This document shows, piece by piece, positions 33,854 through 43,260 of a DNA stretch of 48,452 bases. The position numbers were made by a program, and so were the translations under genes. The DNA lies in the NCBI GenBank assembly GCA_023954355.1, contig JAMLID010000025.1:1-48452 (forward strand), given 5' to 3'. Below the pieces are notes generated by a model. That model had not been told where the DNA came from, did no database searches, and saw nothing but the letters and a program-made list of their open reading frames with translations. Source of the DNA: Oligoflexia bacterium (GTDB lineage Bacteria; Bdellovibrionota; UBA1018; CAIPTA01). Numbering within the stretch: the first letter of the stretch is position 1; each line of letters starts with the position of its first letter.

Positions 33854-34216
33854 CTATTTAATAAAAGGACCTAATGCTTTTGTCATTTCCTCTGGCGGAA
33901 ACGGTTTTGTAATAATTCCGTTAGCGCCAGCGCTTAACATTTCTTGCTTCATTTCAGGGCTTGATTCTGTAGTAATCATAATAATGGGTAATTTTGGCAT
34001 TTTTGCGCGAATTACTTTAACTAACTCAATTCCTGATATTTCTGGCATATTTACGTCAGATAATACGATGTCTACGCCGCCAGCGGCTATTTTTTGGAGA
34101 GCCTCTTTGGCTCCCGAGGCTTCAATCACGGTAGCGGATTCGTATCCTGCTTGCCTGAGCGATTTGATCACTATCATTCTCATGGTTGAAGAGTCGTCTA
34201 CTACAAGAATATTCAT
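33854..34216 (-). CDS. cheY: CheY-type single-domain response regulator
   Basis: A 120-aa receiver with all catalytic residues: D7-D8, phospho-acceptor D54 (VLSDVNMPEISG), Thr in IMITTESS and Lys in ITKPFPPEE. The size and KPF ending are typical of CheY proteins that act on the flagellar switch or with chemotaxis kinases. It is divergent from an MCP-cheW-cheA set and probably takes phosphate from that CheA. A sigma28-like promoter precedes it, as is usual for chemotaxis genes. Ribosome site AAGGAAAGAG. Confidence 0.93.
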   Translation of the reverse strand: MNILVVDDSSTMRMIVIKSLRQAGYESATVIEASGAKEALQKIAAGGVDIVLSDVNMPEISGIELVKVIRAKMPKLPIIMITTESSPEMKQEMLSAGANGIITKPFPPEEMTKALGPFIK

Positions 34217-34258
34217 AGGATTTTTCTCTTTCCTTAGGTCTTTAAGATCTGTCTTAAT

Positions 34259-34285
34259 TCATCGGACAACTATAATCCTAACTTA
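34259..34285 (-). promoter_or_regulatory. Sigma28-like promoter of cheY
   Basis: On the minus strand TAAG (34285-34282), 15 nt, TCCGATGA (34266-34259), 6 of 8 to the -10 consensus, with the same TAAG-N15 form as the pilin promoter. The start would be about 34251. Confidence 0.45.
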
Positions 34286-34346
34286 ATCCCTAATTTTCAT
34301 AAACTTTCTTTAAAAATAAACCGAAACTTATTTTGGAGGTAAGCGT

Positions 34347-36206
34347 TTGAAGTCCAAACCAAAAGAAAATACTAGGATTTATTTTTGGGAAAGAATTGCG
34401 TTTCGCATTTCTCTAGGATTTATTATTCCTGTAGCGGTAAGCGCTTATGCACTTCAATCTATTTCTGTTGTTTATACAGAGCAAAGTGAGAAAAAAGAAA
34501 GAGTTCAACGTTATTGGGCTTCTATTAAAGTGAGTGAGGGAAAGGTACTTCTTAATCTTGCGAAATTAAGAATCGGCTCTCAGTTAATGGTGAATCAGAC
34601 TACCGTCAACGACCAGGTAAGTCTTGTTAAAGAACAATCAAAATCTGGAAAGACAGATTTAGAGCAATCGCTTAAAATGCTACGTACGATTTCTGAAGAA
34701 ACAGAAGTGCATGTGGATCATCAATTAGATAGGTCTTATCAACAAATTTTTAATTTATTTATTAAGCTATCTGTACAAGCGCAAAAAATGGAGCGCTTAA
34801 CCGGTAATATGCAAAGCCCTGAATTTCCGATAATTAAAAGAGAAATTGAAGAGATTGCTAACGAAATTGAAACACAGGTAGGAAGACTAAGAGCAAAAAA
34901 CGAGCTTTATGAGATGAAGGTTCTAGAAAGGCTTTTAGATAAAGAAAAAACAAGTTCCAAAACACTTGGATGGTATTTAATTGCCGTATTAGTGTTTGGC
35001 TTGGTGGCAGCATTAGTTGTTACTTATAGTATTGTAGCGCCGATGAAAGTTATCTTGCATCGATTAGTTGAAATTGCCACAGGAGATGGTGATTTAACAA
35101 TTAGAATTCAGACACGCTCTGGTGGTGAGTTGAAAGAGCTAGCTTTTTGGATGAATACATTTTTAGATAAAACAGAATCAATCATTTCTACAATTTCAGG
35201 GGCTAGTAAAGTTGTTTCTGAAACTACAAATATGGTGGGCAATTATACGCAAAATACAAGCATAGCAGCATCTGGAATCAATAAAAGTATGATGGAACAA
35301 TCTATGAACATTGATGAGTGTGCTAGCTCTATTGGTAGTATCGATGATTTGATCCAAAGCTCTGGTGAATCAACAAGACAAGCTGCCAGCCTTTCTAAAA
35401 TCGCTATGGATAGAGCTCTTCAGGGTGGTGCCAGCGTACATGAAACGATAGAAGCTATGGAAAAAATTGAAGAGTCTTCAAAGAAAATTGAAGAGCTAGT
35501 AAGTTCAATTAATGAAATCGCTTCCCAGACAAACTTATTAGCTATTAACGCTGCTATTGAAGCAACTAAAGCAGGTGAGCATGGAAAAGGATTTGCCGTA
35601 GTTGCTGAAGAAGTTCGAAAGTTGGCAGAGCGTTCACGAAAATTAACCGGTGAGGTAAATGCATTAATTGGAGAATCGTCAGGTAGAGTAAAAGCAGGCG
35701 TGAATTTGGCAAAGACAGCTGGTGTTTCATTGGATGGAATAATTAAAGACGTAGAAGCAGTTGTGTCTTTAATTCAAAGAATTGCAGCGTCAGCCTCTAA
35801 GCAGACAGAAAGCTCTTCAATAGTTTTAAATTTTGTGCAAAAAATTTCTGAAGGTGTGAGATTGAGCTTAAAAGAAATGGAAGAAGTAACAAATGCATCA
35901 GAGTTAACTTCGTTAGAAGTTACTAGATTGAATTCTCTAGTTGGACAATTAAATCAAATAGTAGGGCAGTTTAAGTTTGGTATTGGTATCGATGTATCTA
36001 ACCGTAATGACCGGATATCTAGAAATGAAGGTGATATGGATAGTGAGGATACCTTACCGATTATCGAGCCAGGATTAGATACGCCTGCTAGTCATTCTGG
36101 GCTGGCTCCATTATTATCGGGTAGTGATATAGAAAGCGAAGAACAAGAGTCTGAGGATTCTCAAGCATATGCAGATGCCGCTGGAGAAGATGAGCATGCA
36201 GCATGA
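34347..36206 (+). CDS. Methyl-accepting chemotaxis protein
   Basis: A 619-aa transmembrane receptor. The start is TTG 34347 with GGAGG upstream. Membrane helix 1 at about 20-37, periplasmic four-helix-type sensor (about 40-205), helix 2 at about 210-232, HAMP ([20 protein letters not shown]), then the signalling domain with the conserved hairpin tip [20 protein letters not shown] and [18 protein letters not shown]. The C-terminal roughly 70 residues are an acidic Glu/Asp/Ser tail without the pentapeptide of CheR/CheB-tethered receptors. cheW and cheA follow in an overlapping order, so this receptor probably has its own signalling array. Confidence 0.95.
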   Translation: MKSKPKENTRIYFWERIAFRISLGFIIPVAVSAYALQSISVVYTEQSEKKERVQRYWASIKVSEGKVLLNLAKLRIGSQLMVNQTTVNDQVSLVKEQSKSGKTDLEQSLKMLRTISEETEVHVDHQLDRSYQQIFNLFIKLSVQAQKMERLTGNMQSPEFPIIKREIEEIANEIETQVGRLRAKNELYEMKVLERLLDKEKTSSKTLGWYLIAVLVFGLVAALVVTYSIVAPMKVILHRLVEIATGDGDLTIRIQTRSGGELKELAFWMNTFLDKTESIISTISGASKVVSETTNMVGNYTQNTSIAASGINKSMMEQSMNIDECASSIGSIDDLIQSSGESTRQAASLSKIAMDRALQGGASVHETIEAMEKIEESSKKIEELVSSINEIASQTNLLAINAAIEATKAGEHGKGFAVVAEEVRKLAERSRKLTGEVNALIGESSGRVKAGVNLAKTAGVSLDGIIKDVEAVVSLIQRIAASASKQTESSSIVLNFVQKISEGVRLSLKEMEEVTNASELTSLEVTRLNSLVGQLNQIVGQFKFGIGIDVSNRNDRISRNEGDMDSEDTLPIIEPGLDTPASHSGLAPLLSGSDIESEEQESEDSQAYADAAGEDEHAA

Positions 36207-36702
36207 GAATTTATCAGTTGTTATTTTTGAAGTAGCAGGCAAGGCATTTGCTGTCGATTTAGATCTTGTAGATGAAGTTGTTCCCACAACTAAAATAACT
36301 TCTATACCAAACTCACCGCCTTTTCTTTTAGGATTGACCGCTGTACGAGGTAGAGTAGTAGCGGTTATTGATGCTGCAAAAAGATTTTTCCAAAGGCCAA
36401 ATATTTTTGGATATTTTTTAGTATGCAATGTGAGAGGCAATCTGACCGCAATAGCTATTGATCAACCAATCATTGCAGGTGATGTCTGTATTAGAAGCTT
36501 AGAAGAAAATGAATCTACCTTATACTTATCTGTACTTGATATGGATAAGAGATTTATTTTAAAATCTTTTGAAAGACTTGATTCTGAGAAAAAAGAAGAT
36601 GGTAGTGTGACCATCAAAAAAACAGGACAAATAGTACATTTAGTTAACGCAGATCTTTTCGTAAGTCATGAAATGGCAAGCAAAGTTGGAGAGGTGGCGT
36701 AA
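36196..36702 (+). CDS. cheW: CheW-domain adaptor
   Basis: The frame opens at 36169, but ATG 36196 is 9 nt after GGAG and gives the normal CheW beginning (LSVVIFEVAGKAFAVDLDLV); 168 aa. Motifs: VDEVVPTTKITSIPNSPPFL and the GLTAVRGRVVAVIDAAKRF strand-turn-strand, which matches the family except that RG-RVVAVIDAAKRF lacks the usual LPVIDLR wording. It couples the MCP to CheA. It overlaps the MCP gene by 11 nt and shares 1 nt with cheA. Confidence 0.92.
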   Translation: MQHENLSVVIFEVAGKAFAVDLDLVDEVVPTTKITSIPNSPPFLLGLTAVRGRVVAVIDAAKRFFQRPNIFGYFLVCNVRGNLTAIAIDQPIIAGDVCIRSLEENESTLYLSVLDMDKRFILKSFERLDSEKKEDGSVTIKKTGQIVHLVNADLFVSHEMASKVGEVA

Positions 36703-38432
36703 TGGCTAACGAAGACTTAGAATTACGAAAGGCATTTTTTACTGAGTCTGTTGATATTTTAGAGTCAATTGAAGAGCAAGTAAGTGTTTTAGAGGTTAGT
36801 CCTGGTGATTTAGAAAATGTAAATGGTCTTTTTCGTGGATTACATACGATAAAAGGGAATTCTAGTTTTTTAAGCTTAGATTCAATCACAAAAGTTAGTC
36901 ATGCAGCAGAAACCTTACTAGATAAGGCTCGTAAAAAAGAGATTCCAGTTGATAAAGTAGTCGTTGCATTAGTTAAAAAAGTTTTGAGTTGTTTGCAGTC
37001 CATGATTATGGATCAAAACACTGATTTAGATGTTTCTGAGCCCGTCAGTCTAATCAGTAAATTTTTAAAAGGCGAAAAAATCGTTATAGATGACAATTCG
37101 ATTGTCGATGAGAAAAATGCAACACAAGTTGCTAATCAAAAAATTCAAACAACGAAGTTTATTAAAATAGATGACGTAAAAGTTAATAAACTGGTTTCTA
37201 TAACAAGAGAGTTAGAACTTTTAAGGTATTCATTAGAAAAAACTCCAGAAAAAATGGAAGTATTAGGGCCACAGTTAGACGATTTACGTTTTGAAGTCGA
37301 TTTATTAGTTTCAAAAATGTCTCGTCTAACAAGATCGCTTAGTGGAATTATGTTTGGAATTCGATTGGTTCCTGTGGGACAAGTTTTTAATCGTTTTCCG
37401 AAAGTTGTTAAAGAATTGGCAGCAAAATTAGGTAAAGATATCAGATTAGAAATCAAAAAAGGAAACGCTGAGTTAGATAAAAATATAGTTGAAGCCATTG
37501 CTGACCCTATGACTCACTTGATTAGAAATTCTGCTGATCATGGTATTGAAACATTGGAAGATAGAAAAAGGTCTCGAAAAAAAGCGCAAGGAGTAATCAC
37601 ATTAGATAGCTACGTTAGAGGTAATTTCGTTTTTATAGAGATATCTGATGACGGTAAAGGAATCGACGGAGATAAGATTTTAGAGAAGGCGATCGAAAAA
37701 GGCATTGTACCTAAAGATAAGGTTGGTTCTTATACAAATGCGCAAAAACTATCGTTAATATTTGCTCCTGGCTTTTCCACTGCAGAGAAGGTTACAGATA
37801 TATCTGGTCGTGGTGTGGGTATGGATGTAGTTAAAAGTAATATCAACAAACTTAAAGGAACTGTCTTAATTGAGTCTGAGCCAGGTAAGGGCACGGTGAT
37901 TCGACTACGATTTCCCATGAGCTTGGTTGTGATGTTTTCTTTGTTTGTAGAAATTTCAGATTCTTGCTATGGAATTCCGGTTGAGCAAATAGATGAATCT
38001 ATTGATTATAATGCTGGCGAATTTTTAAATGAGATTCCTCAAGGAAGTGACCCAAGTAAGTTTATGGAAGTATACTCTATTCGCTCACTTTTGTGGGGGC
38101 AGCAAGAAGATGCAAAAAAATCTCTGCTACATACACTAAAATTTAAAGCAAAAAGTGGAGAGAATAAGCTTTTTCTTGTAGATGAGTTTTTGTCAATTGA
38201 AGATGCTATTGTTCAGTCTCTTGATTCGTATATTGCAGCTATGCCTGGTTTACAGGGAGCAACCGTGAGAAAAGATGGCTCGGTTGCTACTATCTTGAAC
38301 CCAGATAGTTTGCTAGATATTGCAAGTAAAGTGAAACCGTTTGCCTTCGTACCTGTAAAAGAAAAAGATAAAACAGAAGATGTTAATCTTGCAGACTTCT
38401 TGGGTTTTAGCGATGGTAGTAGTGTAGCCTAA
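36702..38432 (+). CDS. cheA: CheA-type chemotaxis histidine kinase
   Basis: A 576-aa kinase. P1 Hpt domain with phosphorylatable H48 (GLHTIKGNSSF), then P3 dimerisation (about 155-215), P4 ATPase (N box HLIRNSADHGIE, G1 DDGKGID, G2 GRGVGMDVV) and P5 CheW-like domain to the end. A separate P2 (CheY-binding) domain is not evident between P1 and P3, where only a short linker exists. Its CheY is probably the divergent gene at 33854. No cheR or cheB is in the window. The 3' end overlaps the convergent flavoprotein gene by 4 nt. Confidence 0.94.
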   Translation: MANEDLELRKAFFTESVDILESIEEQVSVLEVSPGDLENVNGLFRGLHTIKGNSSFLSLDSITKVSHAAETLLDKARKKEIPVDKVVVALVKKVLSCLQSMIMDQNTDLDVSEPVSLISKFLKGEKIVIDDNSIVDEKNATQVANQKIQTTKFIKIDDVKVNKLVSITRELELLRYSLEKTPEKMEVLGPQLDDLRFEVDLLVSKMSRLTRSLSGIMFGIRLVPVGQVFNRFPKVVKELAAKLGKDIRLEIKKGNAELDKNIVEAIADPMTHLIRNSADHGIETLEDRKRSRKKAQGVITLDSYVRGNFVFIEISDDGKGIDGDKILEKAIEKGIVPKDKVGSYTNAQKLSLIFAPGFSTAEKVTDISGRGVGMDVVKSNINKLKGTVLIESEPGKGTVIRLRFPMSLVVMFSLFVEISDSCYGIPVEQIDESIDYNAGEFLNEIPQGSDPSKFMEVYSIRSLLWGQQEDAKKSLLHTLKFKAKSGENKLFLVDEFLSIEDAIVQSLDSYIAAMPGLQGATVRKDGSVATILNPDSLLDIASKVKPFAFVPVKEKDKTEDVNLADFLGFSDGSSVA

Positions 38433-39457
38433 TGACCAAATTTACTGGTGCTGTGACCAGGAAATGCTTTAGATGTTGGGTCAATATGAACTTTTGCAAA
38501 GTTTGCGGCAATGGCAGCTTCCCCAACACCCGTGGCAATTAGCTTAAGTTTTGCTTTGTGAGTACAAACATCACCTATGGCAAATATGCCGGGAATATTG
38601 GTTTCCATTATATCATTTACTTGAATAGCGTTCCCTTGCATTTGTAATCCAGACTCTTTTACAAAATCTAGTTTTGCCAAATATCCAGCACAAATAATAA
38701 TATGATCAAATTCGTGAGAGCTTTCTTCTTTTGTTAAATTCTGTACTAGTTGCACATTAAGAGATGTATTGTCAGCACTGTTTTCTACAAATTTAATCTC
38801 AGTATGCGTATGAATATCTACTTTACCTGCAGTGCGAATGGCTTGGATTGTGGCTTCATGAGCTGCGAACTTATCTGTTCTGTGAATGAGGGTCACACTC
38901 TTGGCGATAGATTTTCCATTAGGCTGAAGTTCAGAAAGTGTATGTGTCCAATCTGCAGCTGAGTCGCCTCCGCCAACTACTAAAATTCTTTGGTCTTGGT
39001 AAGTAGATAGTGGTTTTATAAAGTAATGTACGGTTTTTGTTTCTCGCTCTAGAAGGCCTGGTGCTTCTAATTTTCGCGGTTGAAAGGCTCCCATGCCAAG
39101 CGCTAAAACGACTGTCTTAGACTCAAACTCAGAACCATCATCGCATGCTATAGTGAAATATTTTTTGTTTTCACTTGGTGAATGAATTTTCGTTACTTTT
39201 TTGTTTAGGTTTAGATCTGGTTTTGCAAATTCAGCTTGCTTCCAAAGGCTATTTACTAAGTCTTTAGCCATGACTTTTGGAAATCCAGGCATATCGTATA
39301 TGTATTTTTCTGGGTATAGAGCGTTTAACTGCCCCCCAACTTTATCTAGACTATCAATCAGATTGATCGACATTTGTCTCATCCCAGCATAAAAAACAGC
39401 AAATAAACCAACAGGGCCGGCCCCAATTACACTGATGTCATAAAGCTTTTTTTCCAT
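38429..39457 (-). CDS. Ferredoxin/flavodoxin-NADP reductase, thioredoxin-reductase-like
   Basis: A 342-aa flavoprotein with FAD-binding GAGPVGLFAVFYAG (about 11-24), NADP-binding GGGDSAADW and the closing GDVCTH motif. It lacks the CxxC redox pair of thioredoxin reductase, and its length and C-terminal extension (KLIATGVGEAAIAANFAKVH) fit the YumC-type ferredoxin-NADP(+) reductase. The electron partner cannot be told. It is divergent from tmk with a 34-nt gap. Confidence 0.9.
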   Translation of the reverse strand: MEKKLYDISVIGAGPVGLFAVFYAGMRQMSINLIDSLDKVGGQLNALYPEKYIYDMPGFPKVMAKDLVNSLWKQAEFAKPDLNLNKKVTKIHSPSENKKYFTIACDDGSEFESKTVVLALGMGAFQPRKLEAPGLLERETKTVHYFIKPLSTYQDQRILVVGGGDSAADWTHTLSELQPNGKSIAKSVTLIHRTDKFAAHEATIQAIRTAGKVDIHTHTEIKFVENSADNTSLNVQLVQNLTKEESSHEFDHIIICAGYLAKLDFVKESGLQMQGNAIQVNDIMETNIPGIFAIGDVCTHKAKLKLIATGVGEAAIAANFAKVHIDPTSKAFPGHSTSKFGH

Positions 39458-39491
39458 TTTTTTGCTATAGCACTATAAGGTGAGAATTCCT

Positions 39492-40145
39492 ATGAAAACA
39501 AAAAAGAGACGCGCAGCGGTAAGTAAGAAAAAATCGGGTTTATTTATTACCTTCGAAGGTGGAGAGGGAGTAGGTAAGACTACGCAGATCGCACGACTGG
39601 CCAAATATTTTACAAACCAAGGAAAAAAAGTTGTTGTGACAAGAGAGCCTGGAGGCAGTGTGATTGCGAATAGGATACGCTCCTTGCTTTTAGATCCTAA
39701 AATGAAAGGTTTGATTCCTTTAGCGGAACTATTTTTATATGAGGCAAGTCGAGCACAGCATGTAGTAGAAGTTATAAAGCCAGCACTGGAGCGTGGAATG
39801 GTAGTCATCTGTGATAGGTTCACAGATTCTTCTGTTGTTTATCAGGGTGTAGCTAGAAACCAAAAGGCAGCATTAGTTGATCACTTGAACAAAATTGCTT
39901 CAGTAGGCTTAAAACCCGATATGACATTCTTTTTAGATCTAGATGCAAGAATAGGTTTGGCAAGAGTGGGCTCAAGAGGAGTAATGGATCGCTTAGAAAA
40001 AGAAGCCTTATCTTTTCATCAAAATGTTCGAAAAGGGTATTTGTCGTTAGCTGAAAAGTACCCTAAGAGGATTAAAAAAATTGATGCTAGTCGGGGTCGT
40101 GATGAAATTCATGAAAAAATCATTCAATATGTGGAGGCTATTTGA
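39492..40145 (+). CDS. tmk: Thymidylate kinase
   Basis: Converts dTMP to dTDP. The ATG at 39492 is preferred over GTG 39480 because AAGGTGAG lies about 7 nt before it; 217 aa. Walker A EGGEGVGKTTQ, DR motif VICDRFTDSS and the LID-region RLEKE are all present. A lysine-rich N-terminal extension (KTKKRRAAVSKKK) precedes the fold. It overlaps holB by 4 nt; tmk-holB is a common bacterial pair. Confidence 0.96.
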   Translation: MKTKKRRAAVSKKKSGLFITFEGGEGVGKTTQIARLAKYFTNQGKKVVVTREPGGSVIANRIRSLLLDPKMKGLIPLAELFLYEASRAQHVVEVIKPALERGMVVICDRFTDSSVVYQGVARNQKAALVDHLNKIASVGLKPDMTFFLDLDARIGLARVGSRGVMDRLEKEALSFHQNVRKGYLSLAEKYPKRIKKIDASRGRDEIHEKIIQYVEAI

Positions 40146-41047
40146 TTTCAGTGTTTCAAAAACATAGAACCGCATTAGTTGAAGCCTTTGAAAAGCAAAG
40201 AAATCACCAATCTTATATTTTTTCTGGACCTAACCAAGAAGAAAAACAAAATATCATATACGATATTTTTTCGGTTTTAGCTAAGTCAACAGAAGGACGT
40301 GAGACCCAAAAAGAAAAAGCTAAAAAAGGAATTCATCCTGATTTTTATGTCGTATCTCCTATAGAAGACAGTATATCTGTTGAACAGATTAGAGAGTTAC
40401 CTAAGCAAATTCGTTTTCATCCTCTAGAGAGCAATAAAAGAATTCTTTTGATTCAAGACGCTCACAAGATGAATATGCAGGCAGCAAATGCATTTCTAAA
40501 ACTATATGAAGAGCCACCAGAGCATTCTGTATTTTTTTTACTAGTTCCAGATCTTAAAGGGCTGCCACAAACGATTCTCTCTCGTTCGCTAATTGTTCGC
40601 TATGTTTCTGAAGATCAAACTTATGAGTTGGGTAATGAATTTGATCTTTTAACAGGAAAACTAACTGTAGATAGTGATGCTCCTGATGATTTCCAAAAAG
40701 AAATATATAATTTCAGCTGCATCTTTTTAGATTTATTAACTCAAAAAAGAGAAGCTAAAGTAAATTTATTAGCAATATGTGAGAAGGCAAATTCTGAAAA
40801 TTCTGCAGCATTTGCAACTACTATCGAAGTACTTATTCGAGATTTACTTTTATTTTCAAAAGGAGTCGAAAAACCGATTTTTTCGACTTTATCGAGTCGG
40901 TATAAAAAAATTTCGAATGAAAAAAATAATAATATGCTGGCCTCGTTAGAGGTGGCTCAAGAATCTCTTGACCGTTTTCGTGTAGCTCGCGAATTTCATG
41001 GCTCAGTACCACTTAATTTAATGCAAATTATTGGATCGATAAGTTAA
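40142..41047 (+). CDS. holB: DNA polymerase III subunit delta-prime (HolB)
   Basis: Clamp-loader subunit, 301 aa, starting at TTG 40142 within the tmk stop. The nucleotide-binding part is degenerate as in delta-prime (FSGPNQEEKQN). Diagnostic motifs are SVEQIRELPKQIRFHP, IQDAHKMNMQAANAFLKLYE and the SRS triad in TILSRSLIVRY. No zinc-finger Cys cluster is seen, as in some delta-prime subunits of Proteobacteria-like lineages. Confidence 0.9.
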   Translation: MISVFQKHRTALVEAFEKQRNHQSYIFSGPNQEEKQNIIYDIFSVLAKSTEGRETQKEKAKKGIHPDFYVVSPIEDSISVEQIRELPKQIRFHPLESNKRILLIQDAHKMNMQAANAFLKLYEEPPEHSVFFLLVPDLKGLPQTILSRSLIVRYVSEDQTYELGNEFDLLTGKLTVDSDAPDDFQKEIYNFSCIFLDLLTQKREAKVNLLAICEKANSENSAAFATTIEVLIRDLLLFSKGVEKPIFSTLSSRYKKISNEKNNNMLASLEVAQESLDRFRVAREFHGSVPLNLMQIIGSIS

Positions 41048-41139
41048 AGCATACGTTCTACGATATAAACTTCAGAGAAATTCTAAAAAACACCATCAGT
41101 TTTAAAATAGTCCAAATTTTTATAAGTGGATTTTCTCTT

Positions 41140-41168
41140 TCGACATGGCGAATAGACGAGTATATATT
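41140..41168 (+). promoter_or_regulatory. Candidate sigma70 promoter of glpD
   Basis: TCGACA (41140-41145, 5/6) and TATATT (41163-41168, 5/6) with a 17-nt spacer, in an AT-rich 159-nt gap. The start would be about 41175, some 30 nt before the glpD ATG. Confidence 0.6.
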
Positions 41169-41206
41169 ATTTATATACAGTTCTACATTATGGGTAAATT
41201 TTGTTT

Positions 41207-42844
41207 ATGGACGTTTTAGATAGAGAGCAGCAAATTCAGTCTCTTCAAGATAGCGAATTTGATTTACTCGTACTAGGTGGTGGAATCACGGGTGCTGGGA
41301 TTGCTAGAGACGCTGCGATGAGAGGCCTCAAAGTGGCCTTAGTAGAAGCAAATGATTTTTGTTCGGGTACAAGTTCGAAAAGTTCTAAGTTATTGCATGG
41401 GGGTATTCGTTACTTAGAGCAGTTTCATTTACACCTAGTATTTGAGGCTAGCCAAGAAAGAAGACTTCATAGTCAAATCTTAAGCCCTCACTTAGCTAAA
41501 CCTGTTCCCTTTTTGATTCCGATTTATCCGTGGAGCCCTCATGGACGAATGGCAATGTCGGCTGGGGTTTTTCTCTATGACTTATTAGCGCTTTTCAGAA
41601 ATCATGGAACAAGACATTTATCAAAAGACAAAGTTTTAAAAGAAGAAAATTTATTAGCAAGTTCTGGCTTGAAGGGTGGTGTTGTTTATCATGACGTAGT
41701 GATGGATGATGCACGCCTTGGTTTAGAGAATATTAGATCTGCACAATTGCATAGTGCCTTAGTCGTAAATTATGTTTTAGTTAGAGGGTTTGAGAAAAAA
41801 GGTGAGTCAGACTTATACGGTGTATGGGCTAAAGATTCTCTTAGCAATCAAGCTGACTTTTTGATTCGAGCAAAGGCAATAGTGAATGCCACTGGTCCAT
41901 GGTGTGACTATATCAGAAAGCTCGCTGACCCTGATGTTGAGAGCTATTTAAGACCTACTAAGGGGGTTCATATTCTGTTTCCTAATCATGTATTGGGAAA
42001 AAGTCATGCTTTCGTTTTAACTTCTAATAAAGACGATAGAGTATTTTTTTCGATTCCTTGGTTTGACCGTACTTTGGTTGGAACAACTGATACCGATTAT
42101 AATCCTATAGTCGATGGTGGAATGGATGAAATTAAGGCAAATGAAAATGAAATAGATTATTTAATGGAAGGGGTAAAAAGAACTTTTCCAGAGGCAAGTA
42201 TAAGATCTTCAGATATTTTGTCGACCTTTGCAGGCTTACGTCCACTGGTAAAAGAAATAGGATCTTCTAATCCATCCGCAGTATCAAGAGAGCATAAAAT
42301 TTGGGTAGATAGTTCTGGGCTATATAATATAGCTGGAGGAAAATACACAACATACAGAAATATGGCTAAGCAAATGGTTGATTTTGTGATTAAAAAAATG
42401 AAATCAAAACACAGCCAATTTGGGAACACTATAGGTTGCAATACTGCGTTCGAACCGTTGGTTCTTCCTAGCAGTAAGAAAAATTTAGAAGAGCATATGC
42501 AAGAGTACAGAAATAATCTAGGCGATGAAACTCTGTTACATTTACAATCAAGATATGGTGCCCGTTGGCAGTTGGTGGCTGATATTGCCCTTGAGACAAG
42601 TGATGGAAAAGAAAAAATCGTAGAAGGTGAGACAGACATTTTAGCAGAAGCTAGGTATGCAAAAAAATTTGAAATGGCTCGTACATCAGAAGATTTTCTT
42701 CGTCGACGCACTATGCTTGCATTGAAAGCAAAAAATAAAAATCTAATTAATGCGATTCAGAAAATTCAAAAAGAATTCCCTGAAGAAAATATTACAGAGA
42801 GTACAATCAAAAAAATTCAAGGGCTAGAATGGCAGAAAACATAA
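41207..42844 (+). CDS. glpD: Glycerol-3-phosphate dehydrogenase, FAD-dependent
   Basis: Membrane-associated enzyme that oxidises glycerol 3-phosphate to dihydroxyacetone phosphate. 545 aa from ATG 41207 (a TTG two codons earlier is possible; there is no clear ribosome site for either). FAD motif LVLGGGITGAGIARDAA, the substrate-domain SSKLLHGGIRYLEQ and TTDTDYN and GGKYTTYR are hallmarks of GlpD. No glpK or glpF neighbour is present. A small ORF begins inside its 3' end. Confidence 0.96.
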   Translation: MDVLDREQQIQSLQDSEFDLLVLGGGITGAGIARDAAMRGLKVALVEANDFCSGTSSKSSKLLHGGIRYLEQFHLHLVFEASQERRLHSQILSPHLAKPVPFLIPIYPWSPHGRMAMSAGVFLYDLLALFRNHGTRHLSKDKVLKEENLLASSGLKGGVVYHDVVMDDARLGLENIRSAQLHSALVVNYVLVRGFEKKGESDLYGVWAKDSLSNQADFLIRAKAIVNATGPWCDYIRKLADPDVESYLRPTKGVHILFPNHVLGKSHAFVLTSNKDDRVFFSIPWFDRTLVGTTDTDYNPIVDGGMDEIKANENEIDYLMEGVKRTFPEASIRSSDILSTFAGLRPLVKEIGSSNPSAVSREHKIWVDSSGLYNIAGGKYTTYRNMAKQMVDFVIKKMKSKHSQFGNTIGCNTAFEPLVLPSSKKNLEEHMQEYRNNLGDETLLHLQSRYGARWQLVADIALETSDGKEKIVEGETDILAEARYAKKFEMARTSEDFLRRRTMLALKAKNKNLINAIQKIQKEFPEENITESTIKKIQGLEWQKT

Positions 42845-42993
42845 TTCATGAACTAATGACTCCCATAGGTAAAGCCAAAACTAGAGTAAAATTGTTGATG
42901 ATTGCATCTGAAGACAGTGATTTAAAAAACGACTTACAAAAAATATTAAAAGATTTAGAGCAATTAGAAGAGATTATCGGTAAAAAACTGTAA
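42829..42993 (+). CDS. 54-aa stand-alone histidine-kinase H-box-like protein
   Basis: ATG 42829 overlaps the end of glpD by 16 nt and the frame runs 54 codons to 42993. The peptide starts MAENIIHELMTPIGKAKTRV, and HELMTP is close to the HELRTP H-box of histidine kinases. The rest is helical with heptad Leu/Ile (LQKILKDLEQLEEII), which fits the second helix of a DHp dimerisation domain. There is no ATPase domain. It may be a minimal phosphotransfer or kinase-mimic protein, or a remnant. The match is by eye and short. Confidence 0.6.
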   Translation: MAENIIHELMTPIGKAKTRVKLLMIASEDSDLKNDLQKILKDLEQLEEIIGKKL

Positions 42994-43077
42994 AAATCAT
43001 TCACTATAACTCTCCGCAAAAGAAATAAAGCTTAAGAACCAGCATTCTCTCTGTTATAGAGTTTTTTAAAAACTGTA

Positions 43078-43239
43078 TAGGGCGTGTTTTCAATTTAGAA
43101 TCGTAGCGAGAAGCCCTTAAAAAAATAGCTGACAAGGCGCGAAGAGGAGGAATAGTGAACTTTATTCCAAGGATGAGCAACACAGCTCAGGTGTTTTTTA
43201 AGAGTTTCGCAGTAGTTTATAAATTGAAAACACGTCCTA
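43078..43239. repeat. 162-nt imperfect inverted-repeat element (MITE-like or structured RNA)
   Basis: The ends 43078-43097 and 43220-43239 are 20-bp inverted repeats with one mismatch (TAGGGCGTGTTTTCAATTTA; the far arm reads GGACG at the mismatch). The stem continues imperfectly inward (CTTAAAAAA near 43115 against TTTTTTAAG near 43195). The tip holds two more hairpins, GGAATA/TATTCC (43149-43168) and TGAGC/GCTCA (43174-43189). No protein is encoded. It sits between glpD's small ORF and the secreted-protein gene. A weak CTCT/AGAG hairpin followed by six T (43047-43067) lies just before it. Confidence 0.7.
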
Positions 43240-43260
43240 ATAAAATAGGAGAAAATATCT

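Noticed and set aside
34300..34335. Sigma28 promoter of the MCP gene (TAAA-N16-ACCGAAAC)
   Set aside because: The -10 octamer matches at only 5 of 8 positions and the spacer is long; not listed as a feature.
42157..42711. Long minus-strand frame inside glpD
   Set aside because: Antisense shadow of a well-conserved gene; no ribosome site or recognisable domain.
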